From a virus: 37,364 nucleotides of DNA. Below are positions 6,631 to 15,935 of the stretch, piece after piece. The notes beneath the pieces were generated by a model. It was given only the letters and a program-made list of their open reading frames with translations. It did not search any database and was not told where the DNA came from. The translations under genes were made by a program, and so were the position numbers. Location: positions 1 to 37,364 of IMG/VR virus record IMGVR_UViG_3300044638_004252, one strand, 5' to 3'. The first letter of the stretch is position 1. Each line of letters starts with the position of its first letter.

Positions 6631-6894
6631 ATGCCAAAGTTTGAAAAAGGAAATCCTGGCAAACCAAAAGGTGCAAAAAATAAACTAACTATTTCGGTTA
6701 AAGAAACAGTCATGTCTGCATTTGAAGATATGCAAAACGACCCAAAAGCAAACATTGTAACATGGGGCAAAGCAAATCCAACTGAATTTTATAAGTTGGC
6801 AGCTAAATTAATACCTACTGAAATAAATGCAAATTTAGAAATATCAAAAGCAGATTTACCTCCATTTATGCGAGCCAATGCAAAGCAATCCTAA
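6631..6894 (+). CDS. Terminase small subunit-like protein (DUF5681-like)
   Basis: An 87-residue protein with N-terminal KGNPGKPKGAKNK, typical of DUF5681-type proteins found just before phage terL genes, followed by a helical domain. Its end overlaps terL by 17 bases. It is short for a terminase small subunit but position supports a role in recognising phage DNA for packaging, probably binding near the adjacent non-coding segment. Confidence 0.65.
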   Translation: MPKFEKGNPGKPKGAKNKLTISVKETVMSAFEDMQNDPKANIVTWGKANPTEFYKLAAKLIPTEINANLEISKADLPPFMRANAKQS

Positions 6895-8041
6895 CTTTGA
6901 GTATTTACATGAAAGAGTAGAAAACCAACGCATAACCTTATTACAAGGTGGTACACGTTCGGGCAAGACTTATTCTACTATTTTATTTCTAATTGATTAC
7001 AGCCTATTGTATTCGGGCATGGAAATAGATATTGTAAGAGATACCTTTACAGCCTTAAAGTCAACCGCATGGAAAGATTTTAAAGACGTGCTAATGTCTT
7101 GTAATCTATACAACGAAAAGTACCACAACAAAACAGACCACCAATACGAATTAAACGGAAATATTATAAGCTATTATGGTGCGGACACTCCAGATAAAAT
7201 ACATGGCAGAAGTAGAGATATACTTTGGGTAAACGAAGCACATCAGTTCCCTGCCGAAACAATAGACCAATTATTCCCAAGAACAAGGCATAAGATAATA
7301 GCCGACTACAACCCTGCATTGGGGTTAGAGCATTGGTTAGATACTTACATAGACCAATACCCACCTTGCATTACTACCTATAAAGACAATCCACATTTAA
7401 CCGAAGCACAAATACAAGACATTGAAAGCAGAAAGAACAATCAATATTGGTGGCAGGTGTACGGAAGCGGACAAAGGGCAAATCGTGAGGGCGCAATCTT
7501 TACTAATTGGATAACAGGCGACTTTGACAATTCATTACCTTATTGTTACGGTCAAGATTATGGATTTAGTGTTGACCCAACAACTTTAGTAAGGGTAGCG
7601 GTAGATAAGAAAAATAAAAAGATTTACGTAGATGAATGTTTTTATAACAAGAACCAATTAGGAACAGACACCATTTTTCAGCTAAACAAATCACACTTAT
7701 TAAAGGCTAATGATTTAATAATAGCTGATAGTGCCGAACCAAGATTGATTGATGAACTAAGGCGCAAGGGTTTGAATATTCGAGGGGCTATCAAAGGTCA
7801 AGGCAGTGTAACGGCAGGCATAAGCCAAATGCAAGACTATCAGATTATAGTAACGGAACGGTCAAGTAATACAAGAAAAGAGATATCTAATTATTGTTGG
7901 TCAGATAAGAGGGCAGGCATACCGATTGATGACTATAATCACATTTTAGATGCGATTAGGTATGCCGTTTCTAACTTAAGTAATAATGTAGTAAATTCAC
8001 CAATACAAAACGTTAAACGAATAAACCATGATGCAGCTTAG
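6878..8041 (+). CDS. terL: Terminase large subunit
   Basis: A 387-residue packaging motor of the PBSX/Terminase_3 type. The ATPase has Walker A GGTRSGKT (24-31) and Walker B LWVNEA (116-121). The nuclease domain shows Asp near 227 (GQDYG), Asp284 (IADSAEPR) and Asp358 (HILDAIRY), matching the three acidic residues of the RNase H-like fold. It hydrolyses ATP to move DNA into the prohead and cuts the concatemer. The start ATG is chosen from the overlap with terS and the motif spacing. Confidence 0.95.
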   Translation: MQSNPNFEYLHERVENQRITLLQGGTRSGKTYSTILFLIDYSLLYSGMEIDIVRDTFTALKSTAWKDFKDVLMSCNLYNEKYHNKTDHQYELNGNIISYYGADTPDKIHGRSRDILWVNEAHQFPAETIDQLFPRTRHKIIADYNPALGLEHWLDTYIDQYPPCITTYKDNPHLTEAQIQDIESRKNNQYWWQVYGSGQRANREGAIFTNWITGDFDNSLPYCYGQDYGFSVDPTTLVRVAVDKKNKKIYVDECFYNKNQLGTDTIFQLNKSHLLKANDLIIADSAEPRLIDELRRKGLNIRGAIKGQGSVTAGISQMQDYQIIVTERSSNTRKEISNYCWSDKRAGIPIDDYNHILDAIRYAVSNLSNNVVNSPIQNVKRINHDAA

Positions 8042-8705
8042 TATTAATGGAAAGATTTATAATGTACCTACCAACTTCGATGAAGTAAGCTATAAAGACT
8101 ATTGCAGGTTATTGACAACAGAAAACACAGCAGAAAAAATAAACATACTCACTGAAATCCCAATTGAAACCATAAACGAATTATCAATATCAGATATTCA
8201 CTTTATTACTGAATGCCTTATGTTTGCTGATATTCTTTTTGTCGCTCAAAATTATGCCGGCTTAAGTGAACCTTTACACATTGACATAGGGGCTTCAACC
8301 TATGGACAATTAGAAGTAGCAAGACAAAACATAGTATCTAAGGGGTGGCTAAGAGCAGGTAATGAAGTAATGCAAGCCTACAACTTAATCGAAGTTAATG
8401 ATATGATGATACCTTTAGGAATGTCATATCTAAACGACATTTACGGAAAGATAAACACATTCTTAGAAAAGTATAAAAAACTATTTGAGGGCGAACCTGA
8501 TTTAGAAGAGGAGTTAGCAGGTGCGGAAGTGTTCGCCAAGTTTGGAAGTTTCCCGACTGTAGATAAATTAGCAATTGTTTATGGCATAACACACGATGAA
8601 GTGTTAAAGATGCCTGCCGAAATAGTTTATACTAAGTTGTTGTATGAGCATGAGAAAAACGAATTTGAAACCAAGCTACATAAAATAAAGTCAAAAAGTG
8701 TTTAA
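8028..8705 (+). CDS. Hypothetical structural/assembly protein
   Basis: A 225-residue, mostly helical acidic protein starting within the end of terL. The C-terminal part (VYGITHDEVLKMPAEIVYTKLLYE) resembles the pattern of tail assembly chaperones, but no frameshifted partner is visible and the position after terL is unusual for one. The function is uncertain. Confidence 0.5.
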   Translation: MMQLSINGKIYNVPTNFDEVSYKDYCRLLTTENTAEKINILTEIPIETINELSISDIHFITECLMFADILFVAQNYAGLSEPLHIDIGASTYGQLEVARQNIVSKGWLRAGNEVMQAYNLIEVNDMMIPLGMSYLNDIYGKINTFLEKYKKLFEGEPDLEEELAGAEVFAKFGSFPTVDKLAIVYGITHDEVLKMPAEIVYTKLLYEHEKNEFETKLHKIKSKSV

Positions 8706-9249
8706 GCAGCTATTAGATAATATCGGTAATAACTTAGTAACAAGGTTAAAGTTTAACATAACCCAAGTTAACTATAATGGCTTTGCTCCAGCTAACAACA
8801 CAGGCAAATTAGCTAATAGCATCAAGTACAATGCAACTGAATTTAGGTTAACAGTAGTTGGTGAAGATTATATCTATAATGTTTCAGAAGGGCGTAAAGC
8901 AGGTAAATATCCACCTTACAATCCAAACGATACTAGGTATGGTTACAAGGTTAAAGGCGTAAACAAAGGCAAGCCAAGAGGCACGTTCCCCAATATAGCC
9001 GATTGGTTAAGTACAAAGCAATCAGCACGTTCAAGGTTTAACTATGACAGCAAAAGTGATAGCGAAAAAGCAGGTTTAGTATTTATGGTAGCCAAAGGCA
9101 TAGCACAAAAAGGAACGGTAATAGCCCAAAAAGGTGGTAGCGATATGCTGCAAAGTGCATTCACAGAAGCAGAAAAAGAATTAGTAATGGCACAATTAAA
9201 CAATATATTTGTAGCAGAAGTAAAAACAATATTGAATGGCAAGCCTTAA
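8698..9249 (+). CDS. HK97 gp10-like tail completion protein
   Basis: A 183-residue protein starting with GTG inside the stop region of the preceding gene (8-base overlap). The pattern GKLANSI (about 36), a central SEGRKAGKYPP (about 64) and a Trp-containing IADWL segment fits the HK97 gp10 / neck-tail connector family, which caps the tail tube at the head. Overlap with the following ATG (9236) supports an operon. Confidence 0.65.
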   Translation: MFKQLLDNIGNNLVTRLKFNITQVNYNGFAPANNTGKLANSIKYNATEFRLTVVGEDYIYNVSEGRKAGKYPPYNPNDTRYGYKVKGVNKGKPRGTFPNIADWLSTKQSARSRFNYDSKSDSEKAGLVFMVAKGIAQKGTVIAQKGGSDMLQSAFTEAEKELVMAQLNNIFVAEVKTILNGKP

Positions 9250-10009
9250 CACTTATTTAGATAACATACAATATCCTAATGTGTGGAGTGCTGCTCACTA
9301 TCCTATAATATTCACAGCCGAACCACAAACACGAACTAATGTATTGATAGATAATTCAGCAGGTTACGCTAGGCTAACATTTAGTTCAGCGTTTACCCTG
9401 CCTTTAAATGCAGGTGCATTAATTTATATTAGCGATGGAGCGTATAAAGGCTTTCATTTAATTAAAAGCGTAAACACTACCATACAAGTAGTTTTAGAAA
9501 CTTTGTACACCGTAAACGACAACACAGCATATGATGTTAATTATTGCCCTACATTAAACTTTACACTATACAAAGGGTATGAGACAACCGAAGAGTTCCC
9601 CACTGAATTACCTTTAACTGAAGTAGCCAGTTTTAAAGTAGAAATAAACACCAAGACAATTAGTTATCGTTGGGACGTTTCGGGCTATCTTAAATCTATC
9701 TTTACCATTCAGCCACCAACTGAAGGTATTGATTTTAATATGTTTAATAGATGGCGGTTGTACTTCTTAGGTGAGGACATGGGACATTATCAGGTAGCCA
9801 ATGCTTCAATTCCTCAATCCGATTTTAACGAGTTTTACGTAAACACAGGCAAGATACTTAATTCACAAAATGCAATAGTCTTTAGTTGTGGTAAAACCAT
9901 CTACTCTAAGTTACAAAATAACGTAATAGTAAATGAAATAGTTGAAGATGCAGAAAGTGAACCAGAATTTACATTACAGTTTAACAATCAATTTAAAATA
10001 CAGATATGA
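9236..10009 (+). CDS. Putative tail structural protein
   Basis: A 257-residue beta-rich protein with many short strand patterns (TYLDNIQYPNVW, FKVEINTKTISYRWDVSGYL) and no membrane segment. It sits between the gp10-like gene and the distal tail genes, so it is most likely a tail component. No specific family is recognised. Confidence 0.6.
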   Translation: MASLNTYLDNIQYPNVWSAAHYPIIFTAEPQTRTNVLIDNSAGYARLTFSSAFTLPLNAGALIYISDGAYKGFHLIKSVNTTIQVVLETLYTVNDNTAYDVNYCPTLNFTLYKGYETTEEFPTELPLTEVASFKVEINTKTISYRWDVSGYLKSIFTIQPPTEGIDFNMFNRWRLYFLGEDMGHYQVANASIPQSDFNEFYVNTGKILNSQNAIVFSCGKTIYSKLQNNVIVNEIVEDAESEPEFTLQFNNQFKIQI

Positions 10010-10251
10010 TAAAGACAAACGGACAACTGTTAGCTGAAATAGCAGCACTACCAGACCCAATAGACCGAACCTCACTTACTAACCTATTAACTAATATTGT
10101 TGACAGTATGGTGAGCCAAGAAAGCGGTGTAACGTATGGTAAACAGATTTTACTAAAGGCTAATGGTAACACTAATATAGACACGCCACAGTCTAATGAT
10201 GGAACTATTAAAATGAATAATGAAGGAGTTGTAACAACCTCAATAGTATAA
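10006..10251 (+). CDS. Hypothetical tail-region protein
   Basis: An 81-residue protein with an N-terminal helical half and a C-terminal GT.KMNNEGVVTTS segment of the kind seen in phage fibre or tail proteins. It overlaps both neighbours by 1-4 bases, so it is translated as part of the tail operon. Function is not assigned. Confidence 0.55.
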   Translation: MIKTNGQLLAEIAALPDPIDRTSLTNLLTNIVDSMVSQESGVTYGKQILLKANGNTNIDTPQSNDGTIKMNNEGVVTTSIV

Positions 10252-10928
10252 TGGCACTTTACAAGTCATATCAATTATGTCAAGGTGACATTGTACAGGA
10301 AGCATTGCCAACAGGTAATCCAGTTGTAACTACTTACATTAATTTTGTAGGTGTGCCTTCATTTGTGATATTGGAAAACGGAGCAGCACCCGGCACATAT
10401 TCGGGGTGGGAAATAAACACCAACACGGCAACCAATGGCAGTTATTCGTTTAGCTTTCAAGAAACAACGGTAACAGGCAACATTCAATGGCAGGTTAATA
10501 TAGTAGTAGGTCAATGCGGAACTGTGAACTATACTTCATGCTGCAATAATCAAATTAACTTAGCGTGGTTAAATAGACAAGGCGGGTGGCAAAATTATAT
10601 CTTTACCGGTATTAAAACCTTTGAAGTACAGCAGAATAGCAGCGACTTATTTAAGACCTTTAATAAGGTTGCTAAGTACAGCGAAAAAACAAACGTGTAC
10701 AATGCAGTAATAGCTACAACAGGAAACATACCGAAAAGCCATGTAGATTATTTAGATGGTCTAAGATATTCGATACAAGCGTTTATGTTTAACGAGGTTA
10801 CTCACGCCTTTGATATTCCGATAGTATTAGATAGCGAAGATTTCACCAAGTACACGTCAAGACAAAAACTATTTGACATAACAATTAGATTTATTTATTC
10901 AACAGAGTTAGTAATTCAATCTCAATAA
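10251..10928 (+). CDS. Putative tail protein
   Basis: A 225-residue beta-rich protein with a Cys cluster (QCGTVNYTSCCNN, about 88-100) and a C-terminal DITIRFIYSTELVIQSQ strand segment. Single-base overlaps with both neighbours indicate translational coupling. Probably a tail or baseplate component by location. Confidence 0.55.
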   Translation: MALYKSYQLCQGDIVQEALPTGNPVVTTYINFVGVPSFVILENGAAPGTYSGWEINTNTATNGSYSFSFQETTVTGNIQWQVNIVVGQCGTVNYTSCCNNQINLAWLNRQGGWQNYIFTGIKTFEVQQNSSDLFKTFNKVAKYSEKTNVYNAVIATTGNIPKSHVDYLDGLRYSIQAFMFNEVTHAFDIPIVLDSEDFTKYTSRQKLFDITIRFIYSTELVIQSQ

Positions 10929-12922
10929 TGGCATTTGTAGAGTTATATATCGAAGATGAACTAATGGAATTGGGCGAAGTTGAAATCCAAACGGACTACT
11001 CTATTGCAGAAATTGGAAACTTTGAAACACGTAACGGATTTAGAGGCATTGACTTTGATTTACCACCTACCGCAAAAAATAAAGCAGTATTAAATAATCC
11101 ACAAGAAGTAAATAACTTATCGGTTAGACCTTATAGAACATTAAAAGCAAGGTTATATGTAAACGGCATAGACCAATTAATAAGATTTTGCAGTATTGAA
11201 AACACTAAAGACAATATCAATGTTAGATTATTTGGAGGAAACACTACGTTTTTTGAAGCCATCAAGAAAAAAGAATTAACAGAAACCGACTTAACACCAT
11301 TTAATCACAACTACACACTAAGCAATATCATTGCAAGTAGAATAAATACTAATCAATACGTTTATGCTTTAATAGATTTCCACGCTGACAGCCCTAACTT
11401 CATAATGAATAACAATAATATTTATGATGTTAGGTACACATTACCGATTTTTTCAGTAACACAACTATTAATAGCTATTTGTGCCGGCGCAGGTTATGGT
11501 ATTCAAAACAATATCTTTTTATCTGATTTACAATATCAGTCAGCAGAATTAATGCTTCCGATAATTACTAAAGACTATTCTAAGACGATTAACACACGAT
11601 TTAACTTAGATGCAGAAAATACAGTAGCAGAAGCACCGGTAACGGTATTAGCTGGAGTAGTAACAATAGACGTAGTATTTCCGAACTATGATACTATCAT
11701 TTACGATAATGACAACAGGGTAGCAAGTGAAACACTTAACTTTCAGATTAGCGGTGGCACACCAATAACAAGAACATTAAACGTTTACAACGTTGCAGCA
11801 ACAGGCTTTTATAACTTTGAGTTAGATGTTAATGTAAAATACGTAGGAACACCTTTATTTACTGTAGCAATCTGTAAAGTTCAAGGCGGTGTGTTAACTG
11901 TGTTAAAACAAAAGGAAATTACTTTGCCCTCGGTAGTAAGTATCACCGATTACACTATAACTTATAAAGATAAATTTGAAGCCTACCAAAACGACAAAGT
12001 AATTGTAATGGTTTATGTGGCTTCATCATTGGGCGGGTTTATTCAAGTAAATAATTCACAACTAAATATCATACCTAACAGCCTTAGAATAGAGTATGGC
12101 GAGTTTATGTACATTCAGTACCTATTACCAAAATTAAAGCAATCAGAACTATTCAAGGCATATCTACAAATGTATTGCGGGCTTGTTCAAGTAAACGAAT
12201 TTACCAAGCTAGTACAAATAAATAAGTTTGATGATATACTTGCTAACATCGGTAATGCCTACGATTGGAGCGATAAGTTAGACTATTCAGAAAACACTGA
12301 GATTGATTACGAGTTAGATGGATATGCTCAAAACAATTTACTACTTTATGAGGACGATGACAGCGTAATTAAGCCATTAGGTACAGATGGAAGCATAACT
12401 ATTGATGATGAAACCTTAGAGCAAGAAAACGAACTTATTGTACTTCCGTTTGCAGCCACCGAACAAGTGGAACGTTTGGGAAATTTGGAAATCTCACAAA
12501 TAAAACTGTTTACCACAAGCGATGACAGCCCACCCGAAACCGAACTAAGCGAAGATGTTGAACCACGAATACTATTGTTAGAAAGAATAAGCGGGGACGT
12601 AGATTATACCGATGGCACAACAACAACAACTGTTACTACTAATTTACCGATAACGTGGTTTATAAGAACCGATAAAACTTACAACTTAGGATTTGACAAC
12701 AACCTTAAAGAAAGCTACTACAACCTCTTAGAAGGTGCTTTAGATAAGACTAAGATTATAAACGAAAGCATAAGGCTAACACCTTTGGACATTGAAACCA
12801 TAGATTTTTTACGACCTGTATATTTAGATAAACATAATTCTTACTTTTATATCAGTAAGATTACAGGCTATGACTGTACGAATACATTAAGCACACAAGT
12901 TGAATTAGTTAAAATAAAATAG
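10928..12922 (+). CDS. Putative distal tail / baseplate protein
   Basis: A 664-residue protein directly upstream of the tape measure gene. The N-terminal 100 residues (ELYIEDELMELGEVEIQ, DFDLPPTAKN) look like a tail-associated beta domain; the remainder is beta-rich with an acidic region around 460-560. Bacteroidota phages often carry a large protein of this kind in the tail block. No enzyme motif is seen. Confidence 0.6.
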   Translation: MAFVELYIEDELMELGEVEIQTDYSIAEIGNFETRNGFRGIDFDLPPTAKNKAVLNNPQEVNNLSVRPYRTLKARLYVNGIDQLIRFCSIENTKDNINVRLFGGNTTFFEAIKKKELTETDLTPFNHNYTLSNIIASRINTNQYVYALIDFHADSPNFIMNNNNIYDVRYTLPIFSVTQLLIAICAGAGYGIQNNIFLSDLQYQSAELMLPIITKDYSKTINTRFNLDAENTVAEAPVTVLAGVVTIDVVFPNYDTIIYDNDNRVASETLNFQISGGTPITRTLNVYNVAATGFYNFELDVNVKYVGTPLFTVAICKVQGGVLTVLKQKEITLPSVVSITDYTITYKDKFEAYQNDKVIVMVYVASSLGGFIQVNNSQLNIIPNSLRIEYGEFMYIQYLLPKLKQSELFKAYLQMYCGLVQVNEFTKLVQINKFDDILANIGNAYDWSDKLDYSENTEIDYELDGYAQNNLLLYEDDDSVIKPLGTDGSITIDDETLEQENELIVLPFAATEQVERLGNLEISQIKLFTTSDDSPPETELSEDVEPRILLLERISGDVDYTDGTTTTTVTTNLPITWFIRTDKTYNLGFDNNLKESYYNLLEGALDKTKIINESIRLTPLDIETIDFLRPVYLDKHNSYFYISKITGYDCTNTLSTQVELVKIK

Positions 12923-15379
12923 ATGGCAGAGGTAGTAATATTTGATATAGACATTAAAGGAGCGGTAGATAAGCTAGTACAAATACGTGCGGATATAAAT
13001 GCGTATAAAGAACAGCAGAAACAACTAACGGAGGAAGTAAAAAAAGGCAACCAAGAAGCAGCCAGAAGCTATGAGGCCAACCAAGTAGTAATTAAAAACT
13101 TAGCCAACGAACAAAGGGTATTAAGTAGGGCGGTAGAGGGTTATTCAGCAGTACAAAAAAGCGCAACCGATACAAGTAATTTTTACAATAACTCTATTCA
13201 GCAAAATAGAGATTTACTAAAGCAGTTAACGGCAGAATATATCAACTTAAAAAAGCCTACTACAGAACAAACCGAACAAATCCGTAAACTATCAGACCAA
13301 TTAAAAGAGCAAGAAAGCGCAATAGGCAATAATGTTAGGAATGTTGGTAACTATCAAGGTGCTTTAAAAAATGCAGTAAGTGAAATAAACATATTCGGTG
13401 TATCATTAGGCACGTTAGAAACTACATTTAATGGTTATAATGATGCTTTAAAAGATGCAAAAACACAATTAGCAGCCTACATAACAGGGCAAAAAGCAGC
13501 CGATGGAGCAACTAAGTTATCCATAATATCTACAGGCGGGTTATCGGCAGCAATGAACGTGCTTAAATTGGCTTTAATTTCAACCGGTATAGGTGCGTTT
13601 GTGGTATTGTTGGGTTCACTTATAGCAGCATTAGCTACAACTGAAAAAGGTGTGGACTTATTAGAAGATGCGTTTGCAAATATATCAGGAGTTGTAAAGT
13701 CATTATTTGGCGAAGCGCAAAAGTTAGGAGTGCAATTAATTGACATATTTAGCAACCCGAAAAAAGCTATTAAAGACTTAGTAGATTTCTTGCAAGGCAA
13801 CTTATTAAATCGCTTAAAATCATTTGGAGTTATCCTTGATGGAATATTAGAAGGGGACACTAAAAAGATTACAAACGGAGTAGCCCAATTAGCAACAGGC
13901 GTAGAAAACTTAACAGATAAATTAGAAAACAGCGCAAAAGCAGCAGGGAAATTCTTAACCGATGCAGCTAAAAAAGGTCAAGAAATAATAAACATTCAAA
14001 GAGAAATAGAAGATTTAGAAGGTGCAATAAATAAACGCAGAGCAGAATTTGAAAGCAGAGAAAAAGAGTTATTAATTATTGCCAAGTCTGTTAAATCAAC
14101 AGCACAAGAAAGAAAGAAAGCAACCGATGAAATATTGGCAAACACTGCTAAACTTCAAAAGTTAGAAGAAGATATTATAAGTAAAAAGATACAAGAACTA
14201 AAACTTACGCAATCTCAAAACATAACAGACAGAGAGGGAAATAAGGAGCTACAAGACCTAGAAGCGCAATTAATTAAAGTTCGAGATGCTGGAAAAGATA
14301 AACAATTGCAATTGATTAAGTTGCTGAATAAAGAAAGTAAAGAACAACTACAAAATATTAAAAAAACCATACCAATAGTTGAGCAACAAATAGAAGGATA
14401 TGATGATTTTGAAAATAAAATAAAAAGCATTGAAAAACAATCTATTGACACACAAAAAGAATTAGAAAAATTATTACAAACTATTTATGAACCTGAAGAA
14501 TTCTTTGAAGAAGACCAAGATGTATTTGATAAAGTATTAAGCAACATAGATAAATTCAAAGCAGGAGTAATAGATAGCATAAGTGAAGAAGATGTAATTG
14601 CTCAAATAACAGGGTTAGATGAAAAAGGTGTAGAAAATGTAATAGGTTCAGTACAAGTAATTACAGGAGCATTAGAAGGCTTAAACGGCTTAGTAACACA
14701 AAACATTGCAAACAGACAAAACGAATTGCAGAATGCTTTAAAAGCAGGTGAGATATCAGAAGAAGAGTTTTATAAAAAATCAGAACAATTAGCATTAAGA
14801 GAATTTAATACACAAAAGTCATTTAATATTGTTAAGGCAACAATGGACACGATTACAGGTGCTATATCTGCTTATGCAAATACACCAGGAGGACCCGTTA
14901 TAAAAGGAGTTGCAGCAGGTGTAGCAACAGCATTTGGGTTAGCACAGGTAGCAGCAATATCAAGGCAAGAACCACCTAAATTTGAAGAGGGTGGTGCAAT
15001 TGATATAGATGGTAAATCTCATAGTCAAGGCGGTGAGAATGTATTTGTAGGTAATAGATTAGTAGCTAATGTAGAAGGTGGGGAAGGCTTATTTGTAATG
15101 AAGAAAAACGCTTATCAAGCAATAAATAAATTCTCAAACATAAACAAGGCATTTGGCGGTAATGCGTGGACAACAACAGGTACGCACTTAGCTAATGGTG
15201 GCGCAATCAATACTAATGTAGGCATGAGCGGAAGTGTTGCAGTAGTAAACGAAAACATAAGATTACAAAGGGCTTTAAATAATTCACTAATTAATTTACC
15301 CGCTCCAGAACTATCAATAGTTGAATACGAAAAAAAGACCGCAAAAAGAAATAGGTCTATAAGAATTAGTGAGATTTAG
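12923..15379 (+). CDS. Tape measure protein
   Basis: An 818-residue protein, alpha-helical and rich in Lys, Glu, Gln and Ala, with long coiled-coil regions (about 20-130 and 360-540). A hydrophobic segment (about 205-240, ALISTGIGAFVVLLGSLIAAL) is as expected for tape measure proteins that enter the cell envelope. The C-terminus has Gly-rich EEGGAIDIDGKSHSQGG and EGGEGLF motifs common in Bacteroidota phage tape measures. It sets tail length, and its size fits a long flexible tail. Confidence 0.85.
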   Translation: MAEVVIFDIDIKGAVDKLVQIRADINAYKEQQKQLTEEVKKGNQEAARSYEANQVVIKNLANEQRVLSRAVEGYSAVQKSATDTSNFYNNSIQQNRDLLKQLTAEYINLKKPTTEQTEQIRKLSDQLKEQESAIGNNVRNVGNYQGALKNAVSEINIFGVSLGTLETTFNGYNDALKDAKTQLAAYITGQKAADGATKLSIISTGGLSAAMNVLKLALISTGIGAFVVLLGSLIAALATTEKGVDLLEDAFANISGVVKSLFGEAQKLGVQLIDIFSNPKKAIKDLVDFLQGNLLNRLKSFGVILDGILEGDTKKITNGVAQLATGVENLTDKLENSAKAAGKFLTDAAKKGQEIINIQREIEDLEGAINKRRAEFESREKELLIIAKSVKSTAQERKKATDEILANTAKLQKLEEDIISKKIQELKLTQSQNITDREGNKELQDLEAQLIKVRDAGKDKQLQLIKLLNKESKEQLQNIKKTIPIVEQQIEGYDDFENKIKSIEKQSIDTQKELEKLLQTIYEPEEFFEEDQDVFDKVLSNIDKFKAGVIDSISEEDVIAQITGLDEKGVENVIGSVQVITGALEGLNGLVTQNIANRQNELQNALKAGEISEEEFYKKSEQLALREFNTQKSFNIVKATMDTITGAISAYANTPGGPVIKGVAAGVATAFGLAQVAAISRQEPPKFEEGGAIDIDGKSHSQGGENVFVGNRLVANVEGGEGLFVMKKNAYQAINKFSNINKAFGGNAWTTTGTHLANGGAINTNVGMSGSVAVVNENIRLQRALNNSLINLPAPELSIVEYEKKTAKRNRSIRISEI

Positions 15380-15696
15380 CCAAAAGGATTTCCTTTTTCA
15401 ATTATTTTACCCTCTTTAATTTGGTAATCAAATAAAGAAGGATTTATAAAATCAAGATTTGTTTCTTTATTTTCAGAAGCAATGAATAATAATTCTTCAA
15501 AATTAAATTTTTCCTTTTTAGCTAAATCATATACACGTGGCATTTGATTTAGGTTAAATGTAAATTCAGTTGAAGTATTAGGCGTAACAGTTTCGCCATT
15601 TAAATCAAAATAAAGAAACACATCTACTAGGTATTTTTTAGTTGTGTGTGTTGTATCAATTAATTCAATTTTAATTATTTCTGCTTGTACGTTCAT
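15376..15696 (-). CDS. Hypothetical protein, reverse-strand insert, second gene
   Basis: A 106-residue protein. I choose the Met at 15696 because it lies 4 bases after the preceding reverse gene's stop, whereas a longer version would overlap that gene. Strand-rich N-terminal half (AEIIKIELIDTTH, YLVDVFLYFDLNG) with no recognised family. Its stop overlaps the tape measure stop, so the two genes converge with almost no spacer. Likely an accessory (moron-type) gene. Confidence 0.6.
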   Translation of the reverse strand: MNVQAEIIKIELIDTTHTTKKYLVDVFLYFDLNGETVTPNTSTEFTFNLNQMPRVYDLAKKEKFNFEELLFIASENKETNLDFINPSLFDYQIKEGKIIEKGNPFG

Positions 15697-15700
15697 AATG

Positions 15701-15886
15701 TTACTTCTTATTTTGCAAAAACTGATTATACCTATGCTCATTAATATTCTGCATGGCTTTATTAACTAAATATCTTAGGGCTTCTGCTTCCCCCATGCTT
15801 TCGTCTTGTTGAAAAAATAAAAACCTCCGTAGCGTTTCGCCCTTCAAAGTGGTCATTACACGCTTCTTATAAAGTTTGTGCTGCAT
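15701..15886 (-). CDS. Small regulator-like protein, reverse-strand insert, first gene
   Basis: A 61-residue protein starting at Met 15886. A longer version reaching 16018 would run through the protease gene and is rejected. KGETLRRFLFFQQD and GEAEALRYLVNKAM suggest a short strand followed by two helices, like ribbon-helix-helix or related small DNA-binding proteins. It is divergent from the protease gene, with 49 bases between starts. A -7-like TATATTTA on the reverse strand lies just upstream. Confidence 0.5.
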   Translation of the reverse strand: MQHKLYKKRVMTTLKGETLRRFLFFQQDESMGEAEALRYLVNKAMQNINEHRYNQFLQNKK

Positions 15887-15935
15887 ATTGCTGTAAATAT
15901 AAACATAACCATCGAAATAATATAATTTTTGTTTC

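Noticed and set aside
13477-13860. Reverse-strand reading frames opposite the tape measure gene
   Set aside because: Composition mirrors the forward helical coding sequence; no independent start context or domain.
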